This document shows positions 8,659 to 17,698 of a DNA stretch of 64,000 nucleotides, one piece after another. The DNA is from Gordonia spumicola (GTDB lineage Bacteria; Actinomycetota; Actinomycetes; Mycobacteriales; Mycobacteriaceae), in the NCBI RefSeq assembly GCF_009932475.1, contig NZ_BJOV01000003.1, forward strand, positions 620,001 through 684,000. Direction: 5' to 3'. Each line of letters starts with the position of its first letter. Position 1 is the stretch's first letter. A model generated the notes under the pieces. The model did not search any database, was not told the DNA's origin, and saw only the letters and a list, made by a program, of their open reading frames with translations. The position numbers and the translations under genes were made by a program.

Positions 8659-10065
8659 CTAGGCGGACTGAATGCGGGCGAACGGCCTGGCGGCTTCGAG
8701 TTCGTACGACAGTTCCAGAAGGGTGCGTTCGTCGCCGAGGTCGGCGGAGAAGTGGATACCGATCGGGAGACCGGTCGAGGTCTGCGCCAGCGGAAGCGAG
8801 ACGGCGGGGGTGCCGCTCACGTTGTTGGCCGGCGTGAACGACACGTAGTCGACGAGCTTGGCGAACACCTCGTCGAAGTCACCCGCGGGCGAGAGGACGC
8901 CGATCTCGGGGGTCACGTGGGCCAGGGTCGGCGACAGGACGACGTCGAAGTCGTCGAACAGGCTGCGGAACGCCGCCGTCCCCTTGTGGAGGCCGCGGAT
9001 CGCCAGCGGAGTCCGGTAGAAGCGTCGCGCGAAGCGATTCGACAGTCCGCGCGTGAACGGGTCGATCTGCGAGTTGTCGAAACCCTTGCCGATCGTGAAC
9101 CTGCCGAGTCGGTCGATGCCGAACGCCATCAGTGCCCAGTAGTCGGAGAAGTCGTCGATGAACGACCGATCGACGGGCAGCGGGACCGTCGTCACCCGGT
9201 GACCGAGCGACTCGAGCAGTTCGACGGTGCCGTTCACGGCCTTGTCGGTGTCGCGGTCGAGGAGGCCGCCGGTGATCGGCGCGTTGACCAGCGCGATCCT
9301 CAGCCGTTTGTCCCCCGGCCCCTGGACGTCGCCGATCGCGGGCATCCCCGCCGCCGGGTGGCGGCGTTCGACGTCGGCGAGAAACGCGGCGCTGTCGCGC
9401 ACGGACCGGGTGACGACGCCATTGCTGACCAGGTCGATCGGGAGACTCTTCGCCATCTCCGCCGGAGCCGTCCGCCCTCGGGTGGGTTTGAACCCGACGA
9501 GGCCGCACGCCGCGGCCGGGATGCGGATGGAGCCGCCGCCGTCGTTCGCGTGCGCGATCGGCAGCACACCCGATGCGACGAGGGCCGCCGCGCCGCCCGA
9601 CGACGCACCCGACGAGAAGTCCGTGTCCCACGGGTTGCGGGTGGGATCCCGGTCGACGAACTCGGTGGTCGCGGTGAGCCCGTACGCCGGAGTCGTCGTG
9701 GCGCCGATCATGTTGAGGCCGGTCTCGACGAGTTGGTCGGCGAACGGCTCGTTCTCGGACGCCTTCACGTCGGGGGTGGCCGCCGACCCGTTGCGGGTGG
9801 CGATCCCGGCGAACGCCGTGTTGTTCTTCACGGCCGACGGGACCCCGGCGAAGACGCCGCCGAACGATCCGTCCGCGCGGGCGACCGCCCGGTCGCGGTC
9901 GTCGACGGCGACGGCGTTGAGCTGCGGATTCACCGCGTCCAACCGCGCGAGCGACGCGTCAAGCACCTCCCGCGCGCTGACCTCACCGGATGCGATCCGC
10001 CGGGCGACGCCCACCGCGTCGAACTCGCCGAGTGCGTCGTCGCGAAATGCGTGAACGTGTCTCAT
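8659..10065 (-). CDS. Amidase (amidase signature family)
   Basis: This is predicted to hydrolyse an amide bond with the Ser-cisSer-Lys triad. Lys80 (VPSAVKN), cis-Ser155 (SSGASSGGAAA) and the nucleophile Ser179 (NDGGGSIRIPA) are all present. The 468-residue length is usual. It has no signal peptide. The family includes glutamyl-tRNA amidotransferase subunit A, but there are no gatB/gatC genes beside it and sequence outside the core differs, so a stand-alone amidase (aryl-acylamidase or nicotinamidase-like) is likelier. Substrate unknown. Confidence 0.9.
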   Translation of the reverse strand: MRHVHAFRDDALGEFDAVGVARRIASGEVSAREVLDASLARLDAVNPQLNAVAVDDRDRAVARADGSFGGVFAGVPSAVKNNTAFAGIATRNGSAATPDVKASENEPFADQLVETGLNMIGATTTPAYGLTATTEFVDRDPTRNPWDTDFSSGASSGGAAALVASGVLPIAHANDGGGSIRIPAAACGLVGFKPTRGRTAPAEMAKSLPIDLVSNGVVTRSVRDSAAFLADVERRHPAAGMPAIGDVQGPGDKRLRIALVNAPITGGLLDRDTDKAVNGTVELLESLGHRVTTVPLPVDRSFIDDFSDYWALMAFGIDRLGRFTIGKGFDNSQIDPFTRGLSNRFARRFYRTPLAIRGLHKGTAAFRSLFDDFDVVLSPTLAHVTPEIGVLSPAGDFDEVFAKLVDYVSFTPANNVSGTPAVSLPLAQTSTGLPIGIHFSADLGDERTLLELSYELEAARPFARIQSA

Positions 10066-10148
10066 GGTCGCTCAGCCTACTTTCCCGGCCGGTAGTGTCT
10101 CGCGCCACCACGTGACGTGACGCACATCCACACGGTAGGAGTAGAGGC

Positions 10149-11345
10149 ATGCAGCTGCGATTCACCCCAGAGGAAGAAGCCTTCCGGACCGAGCTTCGAG
10201 AGTTCTTCACCACCGAGATCCCCGAGGACATCCGGCGACGCAACGCCGAGGGCAAGACGATCTACCCGGACGACATCGTCACCACCACCCAGATCCTGAA
10301 CAAACGCGGCATCGCGGTCCCGGCCTGGCCGGTGGAAGCGGGCGGGCAGGACTGGACGCCGGTGCAGCATCACATCTGGCGCGAGGAGATGGCCCTCAAC
10401 TTCGTCCCCGACCTGCTGCCGTTCAACGCGGGCATGGTCGGCCCGGTGATCGCGCACTTCGGCAACGACGCGCAGAAGGAACGGTTCCTCCCGATCACCC
10501 GCAACCTCGACCTGTGGTGGTGCCAGGGCTTCTCCGAGCCGGAGGCCGGCTCGGACCTCGCGTCGCTCAAGACCCGCGCGGTCCGCGACGGCGACCACTA
10601 CGTCGTCAACGGCCAGAAGACGTGGACCACACTCGGTCAGTACGCCAAGTGGATCTTCATGCTCGTCCGCACCGACCCCGACGTGAAGAAGCAGGCGGGC
10701 ATCAGCTTCCTGCTCATCGACCTCGACACTCCCGGCATCGAGATGCGCCCCATCCAGCTGATCGACGGCGGGTACGAGGTGAACGAGGTGTTCTTCAGCG
10801 ACGTCCGCGTCCCCGTCGAGAATCTCGTCGGCGAGGAGAACCAGGGCTGGACGATCGCGAAGTTTCTGCTCGGCAACGAACGCTCGGGCATCGCCCGCGT
10901 CGGCTACACGAAGACCAAGCTGGCGCGCGCCAAGGAGCTGGCTTCTGGGATCGCCACGCCGAACGGCACCCTGCTCGACGATCCGGCCATCTCGTCGCGC
11001 CTCGCCGACTTGGAGAATCAGCTCCTCGCCCTGGAGATCACTCAGTTGCGCGTGGTCGCGGGGTCGGCCAACGGCAAGCAGAACCCGGCGTCGTCGCTGC
11101 TGAAACTGCGCGGCTCGGAACTGCAGCAGCAGGCGATGGAACTGCTCGCCGACATCGCGGGCCCCGACTCGCTGCCGGTCGCCGGAGTGGACTCCGCGGC
11201 CGCCAACGGGACCGCCGACGTCGACTCCCCCGCGTGGGCGCAGCTGACCGTCCCCACCTACCTCAACTACCGCAAGGTCACGATCTACGGCGGCTCGTCC
11301 GAAGTGCAGCGCCAGATCATCGACAAGGCCGTGCTCGGCCTCTAG
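10149..11345 (+). CDS. Acyl-CoA dehydrogenase, first subunit of a pair
   Basis: This FAD enzyme introduces the alpha-beta double bond in an acyl-CoA. The 398-residue protein has the N-terminal helical domain (TPEEEAFRTELREFF), the FAD-contact stretch CQGFSEPEAGSDLASLKTR, the middle beta domain (VNGQKTWTTLGQYAKW), and the C-terminal KVTIYGGSSEVQRQII. A second, smaller acyl-CoA dehydrogenase gene follows after 19 bases. In Mycobacteriales such neighbouring pairs form alpha2-beta2 heterotetramers (for example FadE26/27 and FadE28/29) with one active site per dimer. This is probably such a pair. The substrate may be a steroid side chain or a branched acyl-CoA. Confidence 0.92.
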   Translation: MQLRFTPEEEAFRTELREFFTTEIPEDIRRRNAEGKTIYPDDIVTTTQILNKRGIAVPAWPVEAGGQDWTPVQHHIWREEMALNFVPDLLPFNAGMVGPVIAHFGNDAQKERFLPITRNLDLWWCQGFSEPEAGSDLASLKTRAVRDGDHYVVNGQKTWTTLGQYAKWIFMLVRTDPDVKKQAGISFLLIDLDTPGIEMRPIQLIDGGYEVNEVFFSDVRVPVENLVGEENQGWTIAKFLLGNERSGIARVGYTKTKLARAKELASGIATPNGTLLDDPAISSRLADLENQLLALEITQLRVVAGSANGKQNPASSLLKLRGSELQQQAMELLADIAGPDSLPVAGVDSAAANGTADVDSPAWAQLTVPTYLNYRKVTIYGGSSEVQRQIIDKAVLGL

Positions 11346-11364
11346 CGACATCAGGAGAACTTTC

Positions 11365-12474
11365 ATGGAATTCGATCTGTCCGAAGAACAGGTGATGTTG
11401 CGCGACACCGTCCGCGACGTCCTGACCTCCCACTACGACGTGGAGACCCTCCGCTCGGTCACCGACACCGACGTCGGGTGGAGCCCTGACGTGTGGCGCT
11501 CGCTCGCCGAGATCGGCATCCTCGGCCTCGTGTTCAGCGAAGACGACGGCGGCATGGGCGCGGGCCACGAGGAACTCTCGGTGGTGATGGGCGAGCTCGG
11601 CGCCAGCCTCGCACCGGAGCCGCTGCTCGGATCGGTGGTGGTCCCCGGCCTGCTGGTGTCGCGGACCGCCGACGCCGCGACGCGCGCCGACATCATCGGC
11701 GGGCTCTCCGCGGGCGAACGGATGCTGGCGTTCGCGCACACCGAGCCGAGGGACCGCTGGCCGCACGCCGCGGTGGCGACGACCGCGGTCGACGGCCGTC
11801 TGACGGGAACGAAGACCCTCGTCGACCACGGCGACGTCGCCGACACGTTCGTCGTCTCCGCACGTGAGCAGGACGGCGCCATCGGCCTGTACCTGGTGGC
11901 GGCCGACGACGTCACGCGCACCGCGTACCGCACTCACGACCGCAGGCGGGGTGCACAGATCGAGCTCGCAGACACGCCCGGCACACGTCTGGGCGACGGC
12001 GACGCGTCGCAGGTCATCGCCGACGTCGAGGTCGCGACGCAGTCGGCGCTCTGCGCGGAGGCCGTCGGCGCGATGACCCGCGCGCTGGCGCTCACCGTCG
12101 ACTACCTGAAGACGCGCAAGCAGTTCGGCGTCCCGCTCGCCACGTTCCAGGCGCTCACGCACCGCGCCGCCGACATGTACGTCTCGAACGAACTCGCCCA
12201 GAGCATGAGCACGTATCTGACGGCGTCGTTGGCCGACGGCGACTACGACCCGGTCACGGCGTCGCGCGCCAAACTGCAGATCTGCCGCAGCGGACGGCAC
12301 ATCGGCCAGGAGGCGATTCAGATGCACGGCGGCATCGGCATGACCGCCGAGTACCCCGTCGGCCACTACGTCAGCCGCCTGACCGCCATCTCCCACACCC
12401 TCGGCGACGCCGACGCCCACCTCGCTCGACTGTCGGGCAGGGTGTCCGAGTACGACATGGTGACCGTCGGCTGA
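11365..12474 (+). CDS. Acyl-CoA dehydrogenase, second subunit of a pair
   Basis: This 369-residue acyl-CoA dehydrogenase homologue begins EFDLSEEQVMLRDTVRDVL and ends with QMHGGIGMTAEYPVGHYVSRL, the usual C-terminal region. The central part (AHTEPRDRWPHAAV) is more divergent than in the upstream gene, as is common in the non-catalytic or half-site subunit of heteromeric enzymes. A Shine-Dalgarno (AGGAG at 11352-11356) lies before the ATG. It is co-directional and close to the first subunit, so it is co-transcribed. Confidence 0.9.
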   Translation: MEFDLSEEQVMLRDTVRDVLTSHYDVETLRSVTDTDVGWSPDVWRSLAEIGILGLVFSEDDGGMGAGHEELSVVMGELGASLAPEPLLGSVVVPGLLVSRTADAATRADIIGGLSAGERMLAFAHTEPRDRWPHAAVATTAVDGRLTGTKTLVDHGDVADTFVVSAREQDGAIGLYLVAADDVTRTAYRTHDRRRGAQIELADTPGTRLGDGDASQVIADVEVATQSALCAEAVGAMTRALALTVDYLKTRKQFGVPLATFQALTHRAADMYVSNELAQSMSTYLTASLADGDYDPVTASRAKLQICRSGRHIGQEAIQMHGGIGMTAEYPVGHYVSRLTAISHTLGDADAHLARLSGRVSEYDMVTVG

Positions 12475-12525
12475 GGCGGCCGTCACGCTACCGCTCGTCA
12501 CAGCAACTGGTTTAGGGTGACGGGC

Positions 12526-12987
12526 ATGGCTGAACCCATCATCGAAGACTCGATCGACGTCAACGCATCCCCCGAGGCCGTGTGGTCCGTGATCAGCGAC
12601 CTCAAGCGCATGGGCGAGTGGAGCCCGCAGTGCAAGAAGATGGTCGTGCTCGGGGGCGACGTGCGCCAGGGCGCCCGCACCGTGAACCTGAACCGCCGCG
12701 GCCCGCTCTTCTGGCCGACCAGCGCGAAGGTCGTCACCTTCGATCCGAACCGGGAGATCGCGTTCCGGATCGCCGAGAACCACACCGTGTGGTCGTACCG
12801 GATCGACCAGACCGAGGGCGGCGTCCGCGTCACCGAGACGCGCACCGCGAAGGACGGCAAGACCACCGCGGTCTCGGCGTTCCTCGTCGACAAGGTGTTC
12901 GGCGGCAACGACTCCTTCGAGGACGAACTGCGCGAGGGCATCCGCGAGACGCTCGGGAAGATCAAGCGCGCTGCGGAAAGCGTCTGA
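12526..12987 (+). CDS. SRPBCC (START-like) family protein
   Basis: This 153-residue protein matches the polyketide cyclase/dehydrase type of the SRPBCC fold: an N-terminal strand (EDSIDVNASPEAVWSVISD), the RMGEWSPQCKK loop and a long C-terminal helix. Members bind hydrophobic ligands in a deep pocket. I chose the ATG at 12526 over the GTG at 12517 because family members start just before the first strand. It follows the acyl-CoA dehydrogenase pair by 51 bases and could carry a lipid intermediate, but this is only context. Confidence 0.85.
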   Translation: MAEPIIEDSIDVNASPEAVWSVISDLKRMGEWSPQCKKMVVLGGDVRQGARTVNLNRRGPLFWPTSAKVVTFDPNREIAFRIAENHTVWSYRIDQTEGGVRVTETRTAKDGKTTAVSAFLVDKVFGGNDSFEDELREGIRETLGKIKRAAESV

Positions 12988-13068
12988 CCGCTGCCCTAGA
13001 CTCGGGAGCAATGATTCCCGCTCCCGGCGTCTGACACGGCCGGAGCCCGACCTAGAAGGAGCCTGAAG

Positions 13069-13776
13069 GTGGCACGACGCCCCAAAGGTCCCGACGCACG
13101 CACCGGCATCGGCCACCTGATCGACCTGTTCAATCAGACGGTCCCGCCGATCCATCCGAAGGGCCTGCCGTTCGTGGCCGCCCCCGCGGCGGTCGCCGTC
13201 CTGGCCCGCGACAACCCGTGGGTGGCGCGCCCGGCGATGGCTCTCGCCGGCGCGTCGGCGCTGTTCTTCCGTCATCCGTCCCGCGTCCCCCCGACGGGCG
13301 CGGGACTGGTGGTGGCGCCGGCCGACGGCACCATCGCGCTCGTCGACGAGGCGATCCCGCATCCCGAACTCGGCCTCGGCGATCAGCCGCTGCCGCGCAT
13401 CTGCACGTTCCTGTCGGTGTTCGACGTCCACGTGCAGCGCGTCCCGATCGCCGGCCGCGTCCTGTCGGTGGTGCACAAGCCGGGCGAGTTCCTGTCGGCC
13501 GACCTGCCGGAGGCCAGCACCGCCAACGAGCGCACGTCGATGACCATCGCGACTCCCGACGGCCCGCAGGTCGGCGTGGTGCAGATCGCCGGGCTGCTCG
13601 CCCGCCGCATCGTCAACGACGCAGCGGTCGGCGACGACCTGGTCCTCGGCGACACGTACGGCCTCATCCGGTTCGGTTCCCGGGTGGACGTGTTCCTGCC
13701 CGCGGGCACCGTCCCGAAGGTGGCCGTCGGCCAGCGCGCCGTGGGAGCCGAGACAGTCTTCGCGGACCTGAGCTGA
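13069..13776 (+). CDS. psd: Phosphatidylserine decarboxylase proenzyme
   Basis: This makes phosphatidylethanolamine from phosphatidylserine at the membrane. The 235-residue length and lack of a long N-terminal extension fit the short (archaetidylserine-type) class used by Actinomycetota. Landmarks are APADGTIALVDE, FDVHVQRVPIAG with the conserved His, ANERTSM, and the self-cleavage site RFGSR, where Ser204 becomes the pyruvoyl group. The GTG start is preceded by a good AAGGAG at 13057-13062. The stop overlaps the pssA start (TGATG), and the next gene supplies its substrate. Confidence 0.95.
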   Translation: MARRPKGPDARTGIGHLIDLFNQTVPPIHPKGLPFVAAPAAVAVLARDNPWVARPAMALAGASALFFRHPSRVPPTGAGLVVAPADGTIALVDEAIPHPELGLGDQPLPRICTFLSVFDVHVQRVPIAGRVLSVVHKPGEFLSADLPEASTANERTSMTIATPDGPQVGVVQIAGLLARRIVNDAAVGDDLVLGDTYGLIRFGSRVDVFLPAGTVPKVAVGQRAVGAETVFADLS

Positions 13777-14777
13777 TGGCCGACGGACCGTCCCGTCTGG
13801 GCCGACGCCGCCGCGACGGCGCACCTCGTCGCCGCATGCGGGTGGCCGGTCGTGTTCGCGGAGCCGACAGCGAACGTCGTCGCCGTCACCTCCGCGACGG
13901 CCGCATGTTCCTGCCGTCCGCGCTCACCATCCTCGCGGTGTGCGCCGGTCTGAGCGCGGTCCGGTTCGCGGGCGAGGACAAGGTCGATCTGGCGCTCGGG
14001 TTGCTCGTCGTGGCCGCGGTGCTCGACGGCCTGGACGGCCGCGTCGCGCGCATGATGGACGCGACGACCAAGATCGGCGCGGAGATCGACTCCCTCGCCG
14101 ACGCCATCAACTTCGGTGTCGCGCCCGCGCTGATCGTCTACTCGGCCGTCCTCGTCGGCACCGACGACTCCGCCAAGGACATCGGCTGGATCCTCGTCCT
14201 CATCTACTGTGCGGCGATCGTCCTGCGCCTGGCTCGGTTCAACACGCTGCTCGACGACGATTCCGCTCCGGCCTACACGAAGGAGTTCTTCGTCGGCGTG
14301 CCCGCGCCGGCCGCCGCCGTGATGGCGTTGCTGCCGGTCGGCATGATGCAGCACTTCGGCGAGGGCTGGTGGACGTCGACCGCGGCGGTCGGATCGTGGA
14401 TGGTCTTCGTCGCGCTGCTGGCGGTGAGTCGGATCCCGACGTTGTCGTTCAAGACGGCGCGAGTGCGCCCGAGCGCCCTGGCGGGACTGTTGATCGTCGT
14501 CGCCGCCGCGGCCGCACTCCTCATGACTTTCCCGTACCTGCTGATGCTGATCGGCGTCGCCGCGTACCTGCTGCACATGCCGTTCGCGTGGCGCATGCAG
14601 CAGCTCGTCGCTGCTCGCCCCGAGCATTGGGAGGTGTCGGCCCGCGACCGCAGGCTGCAACGCCGCGACGAGCGTCGTGCGGCGGGCGGCGGCGTGGTGC
14701 GACGCCGCGTGACACCGCGTACCTCGTCGGCCCGACTGGGCCTGCGTCGCCCGTCCCACCGCAGCGACGAGCAGTGA
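13776..14777 (+). CDS. pssA: CDP-diacylglycerol-serine O-phosphatidyltransferase
   Basis: This makes phosphatidylserine from CDP-diacylglycerol and serine. The full CDP-alcohol phosphotransferase motif is visible: Asp87-Gly88, Ala91-Arg92, Gly101, Asp105 and Asp109. About eight membrane spans follow. The first 43 or so residues are Arg-rich and cytosolic, and the C-terminal 50 residues are also very basic, so the 333-residue protein is longer than compact members. The ATG shares a base with the psd stop, and the next gene starts one base after this stop, so psd, pssA and the AAA ATPase form one operon. Confidence 0.94.
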   Translation: MADGPSRLGRRRRDGAPRRRMRVAGRVRGADSERRRRHLRDGRMFLPSALTILAVCAGLSAVRFAGEDKVDLALGLLVVAAVLDGLDGRVARMMDATTKIGAEIDSLADAINFGVAPALIVYSAVLVGTDDSAKDIGWILVLIYCAAIVLRLARFNTLLDDDSAPAYTKEFFVGVPAPAAAVMALLPVGMMQHFGEGWWTSTAAVGSWMVFVALLAVSRIPTLSFKTARVRPSALAGLLIVVAAAAALLMTFPYLLMLIGVAAYLLHMPFAWRMQQLVAARPEHWEVSARDRRLQRRDERRAAGGGVVRRRVTPRTSSARLGLRRPSHRSDEQ

Positions 14778-14778
14778 C

Positions 14779-17028
14779 GTGACAGGGCCGTCGCTCGCGC
14801 TGACCGCGCGGTTGAACGTGTCCGCGGCCGATTCGCGCCGCGGCCTGGTCCGCGTGCATCCGGAAGTGTTGACGGCGCTGTCGCTCCGCGAGTGGGACCC
14901 GATCTCGCTGACCGGGGCCAGGACTGTCGCCGCGGTGGTGGCACGGGCATCCGACGACGTCCCGCCGGGCACCCTTCTGCTCGACGACATCACGTTCTCC
15001 AATCTCGGCATCCGGGAGAACACCCAGGTCGTAGCCGGTCCCGTCACGGTGTACGGCGCGTCGCGGGTCGCGGTGACGGGCTCGTCCGCGGCGGTGTCCG
15101 GGGTGTCGGACGCGGCGTTGCGTCGCGCGCTGCTCGGGAAGATCGTGTCGGTCGGCGACGCCGTCTCCCTGCTTCCTCGCGACCTCGGCCCCGATCTGAC
15201 GGCCAGCGAGGCGACCCGTTCGATGGCGTTGACTCTCGGCATCACGTGGACCAACGAGCTGCTGACGGTGACCGCGACCGATCCCGCCGGGCCGGTGAGC
15301 GTGCAGACCAACACCGCGGTCGTGTGGAGCCCCGCCCACGCACCTTCGCCGCCCGTCGAGCCCCATCAGTCCGTCGAGCCCCATCGGTCCGTCGAGCGCA
15401 GTCGAGACGCCTCCCAGCCCGTCGAGTCTCCCCGGCTCGTCGAGCGCAGTCGAGACGTGACCTCGCCGCCGCGCCCGGTCGCGGAGTTGGTCGGCGTCGA
15501 CTCGCAGACCGCGCGGTTGTCGGAGTGGCTGTCGGTGACGCTCGACTCGCCGGACATCTTGACGGCGCTCGGGGCGCAGCCGCGCCTCGGCGTGCTGGTG
15601 ACCGGTCCGGCCGGGGTCGGCAAGGCCACCGTGGTCCGCTCGGTGTGCGCGCATCGCCCGTTCGTCGAGGTCGACGGCCCGACGACCGGCGCGTTGGCCG
15701 ACGAGGGACGTCGTCAGGCGGTCGCCTCGGCGATCGCGCGCCTACAGGCGCAGGGTCCGGGCGTCTTGCTGATCACCGACGTCGACTCCCTGGTCCCGGT
15801 GGACGGCGACCCGGTGTCGACGTTGATCCTCGACGACCTGAGGTCGGCGATCGCGGGCGGCCGGGTGGCGCTGGTCGCGACGAGCGCGGATGCGACGAAG
15901 GCCGATCCCCGACTGCGGGAGCCCGACCTGTGCGACCGCTCCTTGACCATCGGGCTGCCGGACGCCCCGTTGCGCGCGAAGCTGCTGGCGGCCATCCTGC
16001 GCGGTGTGCCGACGGACGGCGATCTCGACCTCGACGACATCGCCGCGCACACTCCGGGTTTCGTGGCCGCCGACCTGGCCGCGGTGGTCCGCGACGCCGC
16101 CCTGCGGGCCGCGGCCCGAGCGGCCGCCGACTCGTCGACTCCGGCGCTGCGCACGGCCGACCTGTCGGAGGCGTTGACGGTGGTGCGACCCGCGTCGCGG
16201 CTGGAGTCGCCGGATGTGGCGCTCGGCTCGATCACGTTGGACGACGTCGGCGACATGGTGGAGACCAGACAGGCCCTCACCGAGGCCGTGCTGTGGCCGT
16301 TGCAGCATCCGGACACGTTCGCGAGGTTGGGCGTCGACCCGCCGCGCGGGGTACTGCTGTACGGCCCGCCGGGTTGCGGCAAGACGTTCCTGGTGCGGGC
16401 GCTCGCCGCGTCGGGCCGACTCTCGGTGCACACCGTCAAGGGCGCGGAACTGCTGGACAAGTGGGTCGGCGCGTCCGAACGCGCGGTCCGCGACCTGTTC
16501 ACGCGGGCCCGCGAGTCGGCTCCGTCGTTGATCTTCTTGGACGAGGTGGACGCGCTCGCTCCGCGCCGCGGCGGGTCGACGGATTCGGGCGTCGCGGATC
16601 GGGTGGTCGCGGCGTTGTTGACCGAGCTCGACGGGGTGGAGCCGCTGTCGGACGTCGTCGTGCTGGGTGCGACGAATCGGCCCGACCTGATCGATCCGGC
16701 TCTGCTGCGGCCGGGACGGCTGGAGCGGCTGGTGTTCGTCCCGCCGCCGGATGCGGCCGCGCGCGCCGACATCCTGCGCGCGTCGTCGCGGAGCGTGCCG
16801 TTGGACGGGATCGATCTCGACGCGCTCGCCGCCGAGTTGGACGGCTATTCGGCCGCCGACTGTTCGGCGCTTCTCCGGGAGGCCGCGTTGGCCGCGATGC
16901 GCCGGGACATCGAGGCGGCCACGGTCACCTCGGCCGATCTGGATGTGGCGCGCGCAGCGGTCCGCCCGTCCCTCGACGCCGATCAGGTCGCCGAACTCGA
17001 GGCGTACGCGGAGCGTCGTCGCGGCTGA
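14779..17028 (+). CDS. Double AAA+ ATPase, Cdc48/VAT-like
   Basis: This 749-residue ATPase has the N-D1-D2 plan of Cdc48/p97. The N region (1-190) resembles the double-psi barrel. D1 has Walker A GPAGVGKAT (Lys282) but its Walker B reads LLITDVDSL (Asp334, Val335), so the catalytic Glu is missing. D2 is complete: GPPGCGKT (Lys535), IFLDEVDAL (Asp588, Glu589), GATNRPD sensor 1 and RPGRLERLVF arginine finger. D1 is therefore probably a structural or regulatory ring and D2 the motor. Homologues lie beside pssA and psd in M. tuberculosis (Rv0435c). Residues 193-226 come from a DNA repeat (see 15357-15458). Its targets are unknown; it probably remodels or unfolds proteins. Confidence 0.92.
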   Translation: MTGPSLALTARLNVSAADSRRGLVRVHPEVLTALSLREWDPISLTGARTVAAVVARASDDVPPGTLLLDDITFSNLGIRENTQVVAGPVTVYGASRVAVTGSSAAVSGVSDAALRRALLGKIVSVGDAVSLLPRDLGPDLTASEATRSMALTLGITWTNELLTVTATDPAGPVSVQTNTAVVWSPAHAPSPPVEPHQSVEPHRSVERSRDASQPVESPRLVERSRDVTSPPRPVAELVGVDSQTARLSEWLSVTLDSPDILTALGAQPRLGVLVTGPAGVGKATVVRSVCAHRPFVEVDGPTTGALADEGRRQAVASAIARLQAQGPGVLLITDVDSLVPVDGDPVSTLILDDLRSAIAGGRVALVATSADATKADPRLREPDLCDRSLTIGLPDAPLRAKLLAAILRGVPTDGDLDLDDIAAHTPGFVAADLAAVVRDAALRAAARAAADSSTPALRTADLSEALTVVRPASRLESPDVALGSITLDDVGDMVETRQALTEAVLWPLQHPDTFARLGVDPPRGVLLYGPPGCGKTFLVRALAASGRLSVHTVKGAELLDKWVGASERAVRDLFTRARESAPSLIFLDEVDALAPRRGGSTDSGVADRVVAALLTELDGVEPLSDVVVLGATNRPDLIDPALLRPGRLERLVFVPPPDAAARADILRASSRSVPLDGIDLDALAAELDGYSAADCSALLREAALAAMRRDIEAATVTSADLDVARAAVRPSLDADQVAELEAYAERRRG
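15357..15458. repeat. Intragenic repeat cluster within the AAA ATPase linker
   Basis: A cluster of gtcgagc-type units lies inside the coding sequence between the N domain and D1. A 19-base unit, gtcgagcgcagtcgagacg, occurs at 15391-15409 and again at 15439-15457, 48 bases apart and so in frame. The encoded peptide is a run of VEPHQS / VEPHRS / VERSRD / VESPRL / VERSRD units. The same unit type occurs between genes at 30802-30847. Confidence 0.8.
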
Positions 17029-17134
17029 ACGGCCAGGACACCCGCACGGCGTTCCCAGCCGGTTGCCAGGTTCGTGGGGTTGTCTGGTACTCGACAGCGG
17101 CCGCCGCGCCGCATGACGAGAAGGATTTCCACAG

Positions 17135-17596
17135 ATGAGCGACCCCAAGGATCAGACACCCGCTGACCCGACCACCCCGCTGCCCGTCGACGACCCGACC
17201 GCCCCGACCGAGCCGGTCGCCGCCGAGCCCGCGCCGGTCCCGCAGGCCTCGGCCGCCGCGCCGAAGGCTCCGGTCGTCGTACCGGTGCAGCGCCGCTTCC
17301 TGATCGCCGGTTCGGTCGTCGGCGCTCTCGCCGTCGTCGGCCTCGCGTTCGGCGCCGGGTACATGGTCGGCGATCGGGGCGGCCACGACTCCGACAGACA
17401 CGACCGCCAGATGTCGCGCTTCGAGGAGCGGTCGGGCCAGAACGGCCGCTTCCCCGGCATGGGCCAGTTCCCCGGTCAGGGGCAGTACCCGAGCGACGAC
17501 CAATTCCCCGGTCGCCGCGGCCGTCAGCAGCAGGACCTGCCGACCGACCCGAATCAGACACCGTCGTCGACGACTCCGTCCGCCGTCCCCGGCTGA
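17135..17596 (+). CDS. Pro/Ala-rich single-span membrane protein, function unknown
   Basis: This 153-residue protein has a Pro/Thr/Ala-rich cytosolic N-terminus (1-50), one membrane span at about residues 54-76 (the Gly/Ala/Val-rich GAGYMVGDRGG end faces out), and an outer tail with FPGMGQFPGQGQYP-like repeats followed by a Thr/Ser/Pro end. I do not recognise a family with a known role. It sits 106 bases after the AAA ATPase. The GAAGGA at 17121-17126 is 8 bases before the ATG and supports the start. Confidence 0.75.
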   Translation: MSDPKDQTPADPTTPLPVDDPTAPTEPVAAEPAPVPQASAAAPKAPVVVPVQRRFLIAGSVVGALAVVGLAFGAGYMVGDRGGHDSDRHDRQMSRFEERSGQNGRFPGMGQFPGQGQYPSDDQFPGRRGRQQQDLPTDPNQTPSSTTPSAVPG

Positions 17597-17649
17597 TCCT
17601 CTCCACACCCGAACTCCGGCGACCACATCCCCGCCCGGTCGCCGGCCCC

Positions 17650-17685
17650 GCAGCCCCGTCGCAGCCCCCGATGCGACGGGGCTGC
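17650..17685. terminator. Perfect hairpin between convergent genes
   Basis: Arms gcagccccgtcgca (17650-17663) and its complement (17672-17685) enclose an 8-base loop. It lies between the convergent genes ending at 17596 and 17699. It has no T-run, as is common in this GC-rich group. Confidence 0.75.
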
Positions 17686-17698
17686 GTCATGCGGGCGG

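Noticed and set aside
11317..13824. An 835-codon open frame on the minus strand opposite the acyl-CoA dehydrogenases and psd
   Set aside because: It is the antisense shadow of three well-supported genes; its product is Arg/Gly/Asp-rich with no recognisable motif. Similar long antisense frames at 4030-5760, 6844-8619 and 41186-42523 (upstream part) are rejected for the same reason.
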